This document shows, piece by piece, positions 1 to 6,734 of a DNA stretch of 9,763 nt. This DNA comes from Cytophagia bacterium (GTDB taxonomy: Bacteria; Bacteroidota; Bacteroidia; Cytophagales; Cyclobacteriaceae). Within the stretch, counting starts at the first letter, position 1, and every line of letters begins with the position of its first letter. The notes beneath the pieces were generated by a model, which worked only from the letters and a program-made list of their open reading frames with translations, was not told where the DNA came from and made no database searches. The position numbers and the translations under genes are program-made. The stretch lies in NCBI GenBank assembly GCA_013373005.1, contig JABXIP010000190.1, positions 1 to 9,763 of the forward strand. The letters run 5' to 3'.

Positions 1-731
1 ACGATGAATTGGATGGTGATAGAACCTCAATGGTGGTCAATGAGACCTTGGCTAAAAACCTCGGTGGCGATGTACTAGGTCGCAGGTTCGATGCCAATTT
101 CAACGGAAAGGATGTAGAGATAGTGGGGGTTATTAAGGATTTCCACTATGAGGATTTCAGAAAGGCCATTGGTCCTGTGGCATTCTTTGGTAGACCGTAT
201 GCTTCCATTGTGAGTGTGAAGTTTGAAGGCTCTTTACAAGAGGCGGTTGCGGCATCTCAAGCGGCTTACACACAATTCACCTCCGAACCATTCGACTATC
301 AATTGTTTGAGCAAACCTTCGACCAGCTTTTTGAAAAGGAAAGACAGCTGGGGCAGGTAATTAACCTCTTCACCGGTTTGGCGGTATTTGTAGCTGTACT
401 TGGACTCATTGGTTTGATTAGCTACACGCTTGATCAGAGAATAAAGGAAATAGGAATCAGAAAAGTGTTGGGTGCATCTGTTAGTCAAATTTTATCTATG
501 CTCAGTAGAGAGATGATTTGGCTTATTGGTATTGCATTTATTGTCGCCATTCCTCTATCGTACTATGCTGTAAGTAGCTGGATGGCAGAGTTTGCCTACC
601 ATATATCAATAGGGGTTTTACCATTTGTTTTGGTGGGTGTGGCCGCAATGGTCACTATCCTATTAATCGTTTCAGGTCGCTCAGCCAAAGCAGCCATGTC
701 TAATCCCATTAAAGCACTGAGGACAGAATAA
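1..731 (+). CDS. ABC transporter permease, FtsX/MacB-like, C-terminal part (5' truncated by window)
   Basis: This is the end of a double-FtsX ABC permease of the inner membrane. The reading frame is open from the first complete codon at nt 3, so the real start lies upstream and the TTG at 9 is not a start. Counting from nt 3, residues 1 to about 115 are the end of the second extracytoplasmic MacB_PCD-like domain, with VVNET and the family signature VGVIKDFHYEDF. TM helices follow at about 120-142, 170-191 and 204-224. The cytoplasmic coupling loop KEIGIRKVLGA (about 148-158) lies between the first two, and the tail is NPIKALRTE. The C-terminal FtsX domain resembles that of the gene at 3151-5553 most closely. 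There is no ATPase domain and no cysteine in the visible part. The next permease starts 10 bp after the TAA, so the two are probably co-transcribed. The family is clear; the substrate is unknown. Confidence 0.93.
   Translation, partial: DELDGDRTSMVVNETLAKNLGGDVLGRRFDANFNGKDVEIVGVIKDFHYEDFRKAIGPVAFFGRPYASIVSVKFEGSLQEAVAASQAAYTQFTSEPFDYQLFEQTFDQLFEKERQLGQVINLFTGLAVFVAVLGLIGLISYTLDQRIKEIGIRKVLGASVSQILSMLSREMIWLIGIAFIVAIPLSYYAVSSWMAEFAYHISIGVLPFVLVGVAAMVTILLIVSGRSAKAAMSNPIKALRTE
444..475 (+). repeat. 32-bp near-identical block shared by two permease genes (copy 1)
   Basis: By hand alignment, this block matches 5266-5297 at 30 of 32 positions. It encodes the coupling-loop motif K-E-I-G-I-R-K-V-L-G-A in the C-terminal FtsX domain of the first permease. 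It is best read as conserved paralogous coding sequence, not a mobile repeat, but it is long enough to be a possible site of recombination between array members. Confidence 0.6.
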
Positions 732-741
732 ATATTATAGT

Positions 742-3132
742 ATGCTAAAAAGCTATTTCATAAGCACGTTCCGAAGACTCAAGAGAGATAAATTCTTCTC
801 TACCCTCAACCTTGTTGGTTTAACGGTTGGCGTTACTTCATTTATTCTGCTCGCCCTTTACGTTCAGAATGAATTGTCTGTCGATCAGTTCCATAGCAAG
901 AAGGATCAGATATATATCATTGCTGAAAAAGTAAATGGAGGAAAAGACAAGTGGTCACGCTATCGCACCAGTTATGCAGCCAGACTAAAGGATCGGATTC
1001 CTGAGTTGAGTCAAATGGCTATGCTCAGTGAATTGGGATTTGATGATTTGATTAAAGCCAACGAAAGGAGTTTTTATGTTGAAAATGTCTATATGTCGAA
1101 TAACGACTTCTTCGAAATATTCGACTTTCCAATCAAACAAGGAACTGTCCAACTGAATGAGGAGAATAAGGCAGTCATTACAGAGAGTCTTGCCAAACAG
1201 TATTTCAACGATGAAAGCCCGATAGGTAAGGTCATTGAAGTTGAAGGTACAGGTAGTTTTGAGGTTACTGCGATAGCTGCAGACCCTCCTGAAAATTCAA
1301 GAATTCAATTCAAACTATTGCTCTCCAACTTACCTGAGTTGAGAGAAGCAGCCGAACGCTTTGCTGAAAGAGGAGGCACAATTGTGTCTGCTTATGTTTT
1401 GTTGCCTGAAAATGTGAGCATAGAATCTGTTCAGGCCAAGGTTGATAAACTGATGTTGGATGAGTGGCCAAAAGAAGCTCTCAACTTCGATGAGGAAGGA
1501 AATTTTCAACAGCGAATGTATTTTTTTCCATTTAGCGATATCCACCTGAGATCTGGTTTCACCTGGACACTTTTTCCGATTAATGATATCCGATATGTCT
1601 ATCTGTTTGGTAGTGTTGCTTTTCTTATTCTCATGATTGCCTGCCTGAATTATGTGAACCTGATCACCGCCAGATCCATCAAAAAAATGAAAGAAATTGG
1701 GCTCAGAAAGGTGTTCGGAGCCAATAGAAAGCAGATTCTCAGACAGAACATCTTTGAGTCGTTTCTCTACACATTCATTAGTGTCTTGCTTGCCTTTGCT
1801 TTGGCCGAGAGGCTCTTGCCATATTATAACAACTTAATAGACAGACAGCTTTCACTAAGCTATTTCAGCCTGGAGTTTTTTGTGTTTGTCATAGGCCTCA
1901 CCCTCATTGTTGGTTTGGCTTCGGGTATCTATCCGGCCCTTAGGCTAAGTGGTTTCAAGACCATCAATGCCCTACATGGCAATAGCAAAGTAAAAGAGAG
2001 GTCTGGGGTTAGAAGGGGGCTTGTTTTCACGCAGTTTTTGGTGGCTCAAGGTCTGATAGTGGCTACTGTAATTATTCAGTCTCAGTTAAGTTACCTGCAG
2101 AATAAGGATCTTGGATATGATAGGGAAAACGTGCTATTCATTAAGACCTATGGTGAATTAGGAGACAGAACGAGTGTATTCAAGGAGGAAGTAGCGAGAA
2201 TTTCAGGCGTAAAGGAGGTTTCTCTCACTTCCAGTATAATCGATCATAACGATCTCACATTTGGTAAAGTAAGTGAATTCAACGGAGAAGAAGAGTCATC
2301 TGAAGAGGACTTCTTTGTTAGCAATTCTTTCAAAGTAGACTTCAATTATCTGAAGACAATCGGCATGAGGTCGATTTTGGGAATGACAGTAGATGAGATA
2401 TCAGAAATAAGCTCAGAAGACAAAATCGTGATAACAAAATCGGCTCAGGAAAAGCTCAGAATGGAAAATCCTATCGGAATGAGAATGAAATTTTGGGGTA
2501 AGGAAAGAGAAATTGTAGCCGTGATTGATGATTTTCATAATGAGTCGTTGAAAAGTGAAATCATGCCAAGTGCACTGATACTCACAGGGGATCATAGAGA
2601 TTTTCTCAATGTAAGATTCGAATCAGGACAGACAAGAGAAGCGTTGGCGCAGATCGAAGAAATCTGGAGCTCTATGGTTAAGGACAGACCATTTCTATTT
2701 CAATTCTATGACGATTATTACGATGCCAACTACCGAAAGGAAACAAGGTTGGGCAGCGTGTTCAATGTCTTCTCAGGTATAGCCATTTCCATATCAATTA
2801 TTGGGCTTATTGGTTTGACCACTTTTGCAGCTGAACAGCGCCTCAAAGAATTTGGGATAAGGAAGGTCTTGGGAGCATCGGCCAGTCAATTGGTTGGACT
2901 ACTATCTAAAGAGTTTGTCTTCCTGATTTTGATGTCATTTTTAATAGCCTGTCCAATTATTTATCTGGCTTCGGCTGATTGGTTGGATACATTCAAGTAT
3001 AAAATCACTTTGTCACCCTTCACTTTTGCTATCGGCCTTATCATAACTATGGTGGTAGCGTTTGCATCGGTTTGGCATCAGTCCAGAAGAGTCTCAAGAG
3101 TAAATCCAACGGATATTCTCAGAAACGAATAA
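742..3132 (+). CDS. ABC transporter permease, double FtsX/MacB_PCD, 796 aa
   Basis: This is a complete inner-membrane permease subunit of the MacB/FtsX-like ABC class, without its own ATPase. Domain order: TM1 about 19-42; first extracytoplasmic domain about 45-280; TM2 about 285-308; coupling loop KEIGLRKVFGA 317-327; TM3 about 337-360; TM4 about 377-400 ending in GIYPAL; TM5 about 426-446; second extracytoplasmic domain about 450-670; TM6 about 671-696; second coupling loop KEFGIRKVLGA 702-712; TM7 about 723-746; TM8 about 758-779; tail NPTDILRNE. The length fits the duplicated family. The ATG is 10 bp after the previous stop, and the N terminus MLKSYF parallels MLKNYF of the next gene. The second extracytoplasmic domain lacks the VVNE-type motif of its paralogues (KIVITKS at 561-567) and carries an acidic patch (EEESSEED, 516-523). 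The only cysteines are in TM segments. The partner ATPase and substrate are unknown. Confidence 0.95.
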   Translation: MLKSYFISTFRRLKRDKFFSTLNLVGLTVGVTSFILLALYVQNELSVDQFHSKKDQIYIIAEKVNGGKDKWSRYRTSYAARLKDRIPELSQMAMLSELGFDDLIKANERSFYVENVYMSNNDFFEIFDFPIKQGTVQLNEENKAVITESLAKQYFNDESPIGKVIEVEGTGSFEVTAIAADPPENSRIQFKLLLSNLPELREAAERFAERGGTIVSAYVLLPENVSIESVQAKVDKLMLDEWPKEALNFDEEGNFQQRMYFFPFSDIHLRSGFTWTLFPINDIRYVYLFGSVAFLILMIACLNYVNLITARSIKKMKEIGLRKVFGANRKQILRQNIFESFLYTFISVLLAFALAERLLPYYNNLIDRQLSLSYFSLEFFVFVIGLTLIVGLASGIYPALRLSGFKTINALHGNSKVKERSGVRRGLVFTQFLVAQGLIVATVIIQSQLSYLQNKDLGYDRENVLFIKTYGELGDRTSVFKEEVARISGVKEVSLTSSIIDHNDLTFGKVSEFNGEEESSEEDFFVSNSFKVDFNYLKTIGMRSILGMTVDEISEISSEDKIVITKSAQEKLRMENPIGMRMKFWGKEREIVAVIDDFHNESLKSEIMPSALILTGDHRDFLNVRFESGQTREALAQIEEIWSSMVKDRPFLFQFYDDYYDANYRKETRLGSVFNVFSGIAISISIIGLIGLTTFAAEQRLKEFGIRKVLGASASQLVGLLSKEFVFLILMSFLIACPIIYLASADWLDTFKYKITLSPFTFAIGLIITMVVAFASVWHQSRRVSRVNPTDILRNE

Positions 3133-3150
3133 AAGTCAAAATCAACAACA

Positions 3151-5553
3151 ATGCTCAAAAACTATTTCAACGTACTCAGAAGGAATTTCGCCAGAAATAA
3201 GTCCTTCACCATAATCAATATCCTGGGGCTTACCCTTGGTATTACTTGTAGCTTAATTATGTTCCTGGTGGTCAAACAGGAATTTAGTTTCAATAAGTAC
3301 CATGCTAACCTCGATTCTATTTATCGTATTGGTCATACAGATTTAGTAGATGGCAAAGAGTATACTGGTGGTGGGTTGCCTTTGGTAATGCCGGCTTCGG
3401 TTCAGGAAGAAATAGTAGGACTGAAGGATATTACCCTGGTTTCTCATGAAAGGTATGGCCTGATTTCGGCCACTGATAATACTGGTAAGGTCAACTACTA
3501 TGAAGAAGACCCTGAGTTGGTCTATATAGAGCCAAGCTTCTTTAGAATGTTCGATTGGAAAGTGTTGGAAGGAGTGGTTGATGGCGATGCCTTGGCTCAG
3601 CCCAATGTGGTGGCACTGAGTAAGACATTGGCCGAAAAGTATTTCCCCAATGAGTCGGCCATGGGTAAAACCATACGCCTCAATAAAGAACTCGACCTTA
3701 AAGTAATTGCTGTTTTGGAAGATGCCCGAAAGGATTCCGATTTTCCTTTTGGACTGTTCATTTCTATGGAAACCAAAAGGTCTCGGAGTCCGAGAGAATT
3801 CAATCAATGGGGAAGTATTTCAAGTGATAATGTGGCTTTTGTTCAACTGGAAAACAATGTCACTCCGGAGCAGGTAGAGGCACAGTTTCCTGATTTTGTT
3901 GAAAAGCATTGGAGCGAGGAGAGAAGAGAGCAAACTACTTTCTTGCTTTCTCCTATGTCGGAATACCACTTCGATGAGCGCTTTAGTAATTTTTCTCAGC
4001 GCATCATTCCAAAATCCATGTTGTTTACCTATATCATTATTGGTGCATTTCTTATAGTAACAGCTTGCGTGAACTTCATTAATATGTCCACTGCCATGTC
4101 CGTGAAGCGTGGTAAGGAAGTAGGCATGAGAAAGGTATTGGGCAGTAGTCGTAAACAGTTGGTGCTTCGTTTCTTGGGCGAGACATTCGCCATTACCCTT
4201 ATTTCAACCTTACTCTCCGTTGCCATTACTGAAAGGTTACTGCCATTGGTTATTAATGATTTCATGGGTATTGAAATTCCATTTAGCCCAATATCAGATC
4301 CGGCATTGATGATTTACCTGTTCGGAATTTTAATTACTGTGTCTCTTTTTGCCGGTCTTTACCCAGCCTTTGTGCTCTCCAGTACCAAGCCAATTACGGC
4401 ACTCAAAGGCTCATTGAGCCACAATAAGGGAGGAATGGGTTTTAGAAGATTCCTTGTGTTCTTCCAATTCTTTATTTGTCAGGTACTGATATTCGGTACT
4501 GTTGTGGCAGTATCGCAAATGGACTATTTCTTGAATGTAGATATGGGCTACGATAAGGAGTGGATTCTCAATATAGGTCTGGCCAAAAGAGATAAGCAAG
4601 CATTGGAACTTTGGGAGTCAGAGATTCAGAATATACCGGGGGTTAATTCATACTCATTCAACTTCAGGCCGCCATTCTCTGGTTCTATTTCAGCGACTGA
4701 TGCCTACGTATATGCCAATGATAGCATTAGAGATGATTTGACAACTCAGGTAAAAATGGCGGACGCCAATTATCTGGAAACCTATGGCCTTACCCTTTTA
4801 GCAGGACAATGGCTCAACGATAGTGATACAACCAATCAATTTGTTGTCAATGAGACCTTCTTAAAGAAGGTTGGGCTGGAGCCTGAAGAAGCTATTTTCA
4901 AGACCATTCAGGTTTGGGGTAGAAAGGCTCCGATTGTTGGTGTGGTAAAGGATTTCCATGTGTCAACCCTCAGTGAAGCGATTGAACCGGTTACCATGTT
5001 CAATGACATCAGTAACTACAGAACGCTTGGAGTTCGGGTAAATCCTGCGAATGCGGAGAGCGTGGTGGCTTCACTCAAGGAGGTTTGGTATCAGGTTAAT
5101 GAGGAATACGAATTCAATTATCAATATGTAGATGATCAATTGGTCGATTATTATGAGATGGAGCAGAAGATGTCTCAGATGCTTACTGTATTCGCCTGCA
5201 TAGCCATCTTCATCGGTTGTCTTGGGCTATATGGTCTGGTTTCATTTATGGCGAATCAAAAAGCCAAGGAAATTGGAATCAGAAAAGTATTGGGTGCCTC
5301 CGTGAGTAACATCATGAGGAGGTTCTCTCTGGAGTTTCTGGTCTTGGTTGGCGTAGCCTTTCTGATTGCCGCACCACTGGCTTATTACTTTATGAGTGAG
5401 TGGCTCAACCAGTATGAATATAGAATTACCATTGGTCCGCTTGTATTTGTGATGAGCATAATGGCTTCAATGATCATAGCAATGGTCACTACAGGTTACC
5501 GATCGATGAAAGCCGCCACCGCAAATCCAGTTCAATCACTTAGAGACGAGTAA
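3151..5553 (+). CDS. ABC transporter permease, double FtsX/MacB_PCD, 800 aa
   Basis: This is a complete paralogue of the preceding permease with the same eight-TM duplicated plan. TM1 is about 20-42; first extracytoplasmic domain about 45-285; TM2 about 290-313; coupling loop KEVGMRKVLGS 322-332; TM3 about 342-362; TM4 about 386-409 with AGLYPAF; TM5 about 430-454; second extracytoplasmic domain about 457-675 with VVNET (565-569) and VGVVKDFH (596-603); TM6 about 676-699; coupling loop KEIGIRKVLGA 706-716; TM7 about 728-749; TM8 about 762-783; tail NPVQSLRDE. The start follows an 18-bp A-rich gap (3133-3150, ending CAACAACA) with no Shine-Dalgarno motif, as is usual in Bacteroidota. Its stop codon overlaps the first palindrome of the next gap. 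It has several cysteines, all in predicted TM helices (for example C33, C306, C443). It probably works with an ATPase encoded elsewhere; the substrate is unknown. Confidence 0.95.
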   Translation: MLKNYFNVLRRNFARNKSFTIINILGLTLGITCSLIMFLVVKQEFSFNKYHANLDSIYRIGHTDLVDGKEYTGGGLPLVMPASVQEEIVGLKDITLVSHERYGLISATDNTGKVNYYEEDPELVYIEPSFFRMFDWKVLEGVVDGDALAQPNVVALSKTLAEKYFPNESAMGKTIRLNKELDLKVIAVLEDARKDSDFPFGLFISMETKRSRSPREFNQWGSISSDNVAFVQLENNVTPEQVEAQFPDFVEKHWSEERREQTTFLLSPMSEYHFDERFSNFSQRIIPKSMLFTYIIIGAFLIVTACVNFINMSTAMSVKRGKEVGMRKVLGSSRKQLVLRFLGETFAITLISTLLSVAITERLLPLVINDFMGIEIPFSPISDPALMIYLFGILITVSLFAGLYPAFVLSSTKPITALKGSLSHNKGGMGFRRFLVFFQFFICQVLIFGTVVAVSQMDYFLNVDMGYDKEWILNIGLAKRDKQALELWESEIQNIPGVNSYSFNFRPPFSGSISATDAYVYANDSIRDDLTTQVKMADANYLETYGLTLLAGQWLNDSDTTNQFVVNETFLKKVGLEPEEAIFKTIQVWGRKAPIVGVVKDFHVSTLSEAIEPVTMFNDISNYRTLGVRVNPANAESVVASLKEVWYQVNEEYEFNYQYVDDQLVDYYEMEQKMSQMLTVFACIAIFIGCLGLYGLVSFMANQKAKEIGIRKVLGASVSNIMRRFSLEFLVLVGVAFLIAAPLAYYFMSEWLNQYEYRITIGPLVFVMSIMASMIIAMVTTGYRSMKAATANPVQSLRDE
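5266..5297 (+). repeat. 32-bp near-identical block shared by two permease genes (copy 2)
   Basis: This is the partner of 444-475, identical at 30 of 32 bases, and encodes the second coupling loop of the 800-aa permease. The other two complete permeases encode the same motif with much more nucleotide divergence, so the first and third permeases of the window are the closest pair here. Confidence 0.6.
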
Positions 5554-5569
5554 TGTCTGGTCAGACATT
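5552..5569. promoter_or_regulatory. 18-bp perfect palindrome, AATGTCTG-GT-CAGACATT
   Basis: Two 8-bp arms (5552-5559 and 5562-5569) are exactly complementary around a GT centre. The left arm begins inside the TAA of the upstream permease. It could be the operator of a dimeric regulator controlling the downstream TlpA-like gene. It could also form an RNA hairpin (seven-pair stem, GGTC loop) acting as an mRNA-processing or attenuation element. It is a poor intrinsic terminator: the stem is short and the following GATTGTTTAAAC is not a clean T tract. The symmetry is directly visible; the role is inference. Confidence 0.5.
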
Positions 5570-5595
5570 GATTGTTTAAACAACTAAAACTCAAA
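5565..5595 (+). repeat. Leader repeat, copy 1 (upstream of TlpA-like gene)
   Basis: This stretch contains ACATTGAT (5565-5572) and ACAACTAAAACTCAAA (5580-5595). Both recur in the same order at 6702-6709 and 6716-6730 before the next permease, with start-to-start spacing of 15 versus 14 and four bases from the second element to each ATG. The intervening bases do not match. It may be a shared leader/translation element or the trace of a duplicated junction. The A-rich right half resembles ordinary leaders in this window, so only the ACATTGAT part is distinctive. Confidence 0.4.
5572..5583. promoter_or_regulatory. 12-bp perfect palindrome, TTGTTTAAACAA
   Basis: This is an exact self-complementary 12-mer two bases after the 18-bp palindrome and 16 bp before the ATG of the TlpA-like gene. 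It could be a second operator or part of a promoter region. No Bacteroidota-type TAnnTTTG -7 box was recognised in this gap, so a promoter here is not shown. An AT-rich 12-mer of this kind can arise by chance. Confidence 0.35.
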
Positions 5596-5599
5596 AACA

Positions 5600-6700
5600 A
5601 TGATTAATTATTTACTCAGTAGTATGATGATAGCGTTGTCTTTCATGCAGTCACCTTCAGATCCAATGGACGTATTGAAAGTGGCGCGAGAAAAGATACA
5701 AAGTCATCAAAGGATCAGTTACGATTATGTGGGGCTTTATCCCAATCCAGCAGGTAGTTACGATACTGCCTATAAAAAAGCATATTTTGTCCAGAACGCA
5801 GAAAGTCCATTAGAATTTGATTTTATCATTAAGGGTGATTTTTTTGATCATGTTTTGATTGATGGAGACTTCCGACTGGCTAATGCTTTTGAAAAGACCG
5901 TAACTCTTTATCCCGATGATAGACCAGAACTTATTCAATTAGAGTTAGATAATGCTAGCTCTATAAAAAGGTCATCCATTTCCTTACTAAAAGAACAAGA
6001 TTGGGAATACTTAAAAGACACTGTAATGGACAAACAAGGCTTCGCCAACTATTCAAGAATCTTAGTGGATAGAATGCATAATGGAGGCAGGGTGTTGACC
6101 GAACAACACATCTTAATCAATAAGGAGACGCACCTATTGGAGGGGATGCAGCGCAGGAATTACTACAAAGGGAATTTGACACAGAGGTATGTAATTACTT
6201 ATAAAAACTACATGTTAAGTCAGTCTTCAGTCCCATTAAAGTATGAATTACCAGAGGGTTATTCTACAGTTTTTTACGGTCAGGTTGAGGAAAAAGAGAT
6301 TATAGCCGTAGGTTCATTAGCACCAGATTTTTCAATTCAGGATATGGAAGGGAACCAAGTCAATCTAGCTCATTATAAAGGGAAAAAAGTATTGCTCAAC
6401 TTTTCCAGTGTTGGTTGTGGTTACTGTCACCAAGCAGTTCAGTTTTTCAATGAAAATGATCTTTTGCCTGAAGATATGGTGGCCTTTTATGTAAGTGTTT
6501 TTGACAAGAAGGAGATGGTAAGAGACTATTTTCAAAAGATAAAAGCACCCTACACGGTCATTCCTGATGGGGAAGAACTGCGAGTAAAATATTCTGCTAT
6601 TTCTACTCCAAACTTTATTCTAATCAATGAAGAAGGCGTAGTTGAGAAGACAGTAATAGGGTTTGATAAGGAGTTTTTAAAGAGCCTTAAAAAAGAGTAG
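5600..6700 (+). CDS. Exported thioredoxin-fold protein (TlpA/redoxin family) with N-terminal extension, 366 aa
   Basis: This is a predicted periplasmic or envelope thiol-disulfide protein. Residues 1 to about 17 are hydrophobic (LLSSMMIALSFM) and look like a signal peptide or anchor, though no lysine or arginine precedes them. There is no lipobox cysteine. Residues about 25-230 are a beta-rich extension that I cannot assign firmly; it loosely suggests a LolA/lipoprotein-carrier-like sheet (inference). Residues about 236-366 are a TlpA/AhpC-TSA-type domain: GSLAPDFSIQDMEG, then VLLNFSSVGCGYC with the pair C273 and C276, and the cis-proline motif STP (335-337). C273 and C276 are the only cysteines. 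The usual Trp before the first Cys is Gly272, and the dipeptide is Gly-Tyr, as in DsbC. The ATG is fixed by an in-frame TAA at 5585-5587. Four sampled 60-base lines had 33-37% GC against 43-53% in three permease lines, suggesting a different origin. It lies 46 bp after one permease and 34 bp before the next. Confidence 0.88.
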   Translation: MINYLLSSMMIALSFMQSPSDPMDVLKVAREKIQSHQRISYDYVGLYPNPAGSYDTAYKKAYFVQNAESPLEFDFIIKGDFFDHVLIDGDFRLANAFEKTVTLYPDDRPELIQLELDNASSIKRSSISLLKEQDWEYLKDTVMDKQGFANYSRILVDRMHNGGRVLTEQHILINKETHLLEGMQRRNYYKGNLTQRYVITYKNYMLSQSSVPLKYELPEGYSTVFYGQVEEKEIIAVGSLAPDFSIQDMEGNQVNLAHYKGKKVLLNFSSVGCGYCHQAVQFFNENDLLPEDMVAFYVSVFDKKEMVRDYFQKIKAPYTVIPDGEELRVKYSAISTPNFILINEEGVVEKTVIGFDKEFLKSLKKE

Positions 6701-6701
6701 A

Positions 6702-6730
6702 ACATTGATATAGAGACAATAAAACTTAAA
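6702..6730 (+). repeat. Leader repeat, copy 2 (upstream of 796-aa permease)
   Basis: ACATTGAT at 6702-6709 and ACAATAAAACTTAAA at 6716-6730 correspond to the two elements in the leader before the TlpA-like gene. As there, the second element ends four bases before the start codon. The palindromes of copy 1 are absent. The 34-bp gap holds nothing else recognisable. Confidence 0.4.
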
Positions 6731-6734
6731 GAGT

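Noticed and set aside
9..11. TTG as a start codon for the first permease
   Set aside because: The frame is open to the left edge, and the sequence there is the interior of an extracytoplasmic domain, so the gene simply continues from upstream.
3343..3807. 154-codon open frame on the minus strand, and the other minus-strand frames of 60-84 codons (for example 234-488, 1330-1545, 7410-7610)
   Set aside because: They lie wholly inside well-supported permease genes, show no recognisable domain, and have no gap or leader of their own. They are shadows of the coding strand.
5552..5583. Intrinsic terminator between the third permease and the TlpA-like gene
   Set aside because: The palindrome is a reasonable hairpin but short and followed by GATTGTTTAAAC instead of a T run. 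It is reported as possible regulation, not as a terminator.
5600..5660. Lipoprotein signal for the TlpA-like protein
   Set aside because: No cysteine occurs in the first 270 residues, so there is no lipobox. An ordinary signal peptide or membrane anchor is more likely.
6674..6693. Inverted repeat TTTTTAA ... TTAAAAA near the end of the TlpA-like gene
   Set aside because: The seven-pair stem is made only of A-T pairs, lies inside coding sequence for a Lys/Leu-rich tail, and has no T tract after it, so it is not a credible terminator.
6701..6734. Independent promoter for the 796-aa permease
   Set aside because: The 34-bp gap has no recognisable TAnnTTTG box or -33 element. Co-transcription from upstream is simpler.
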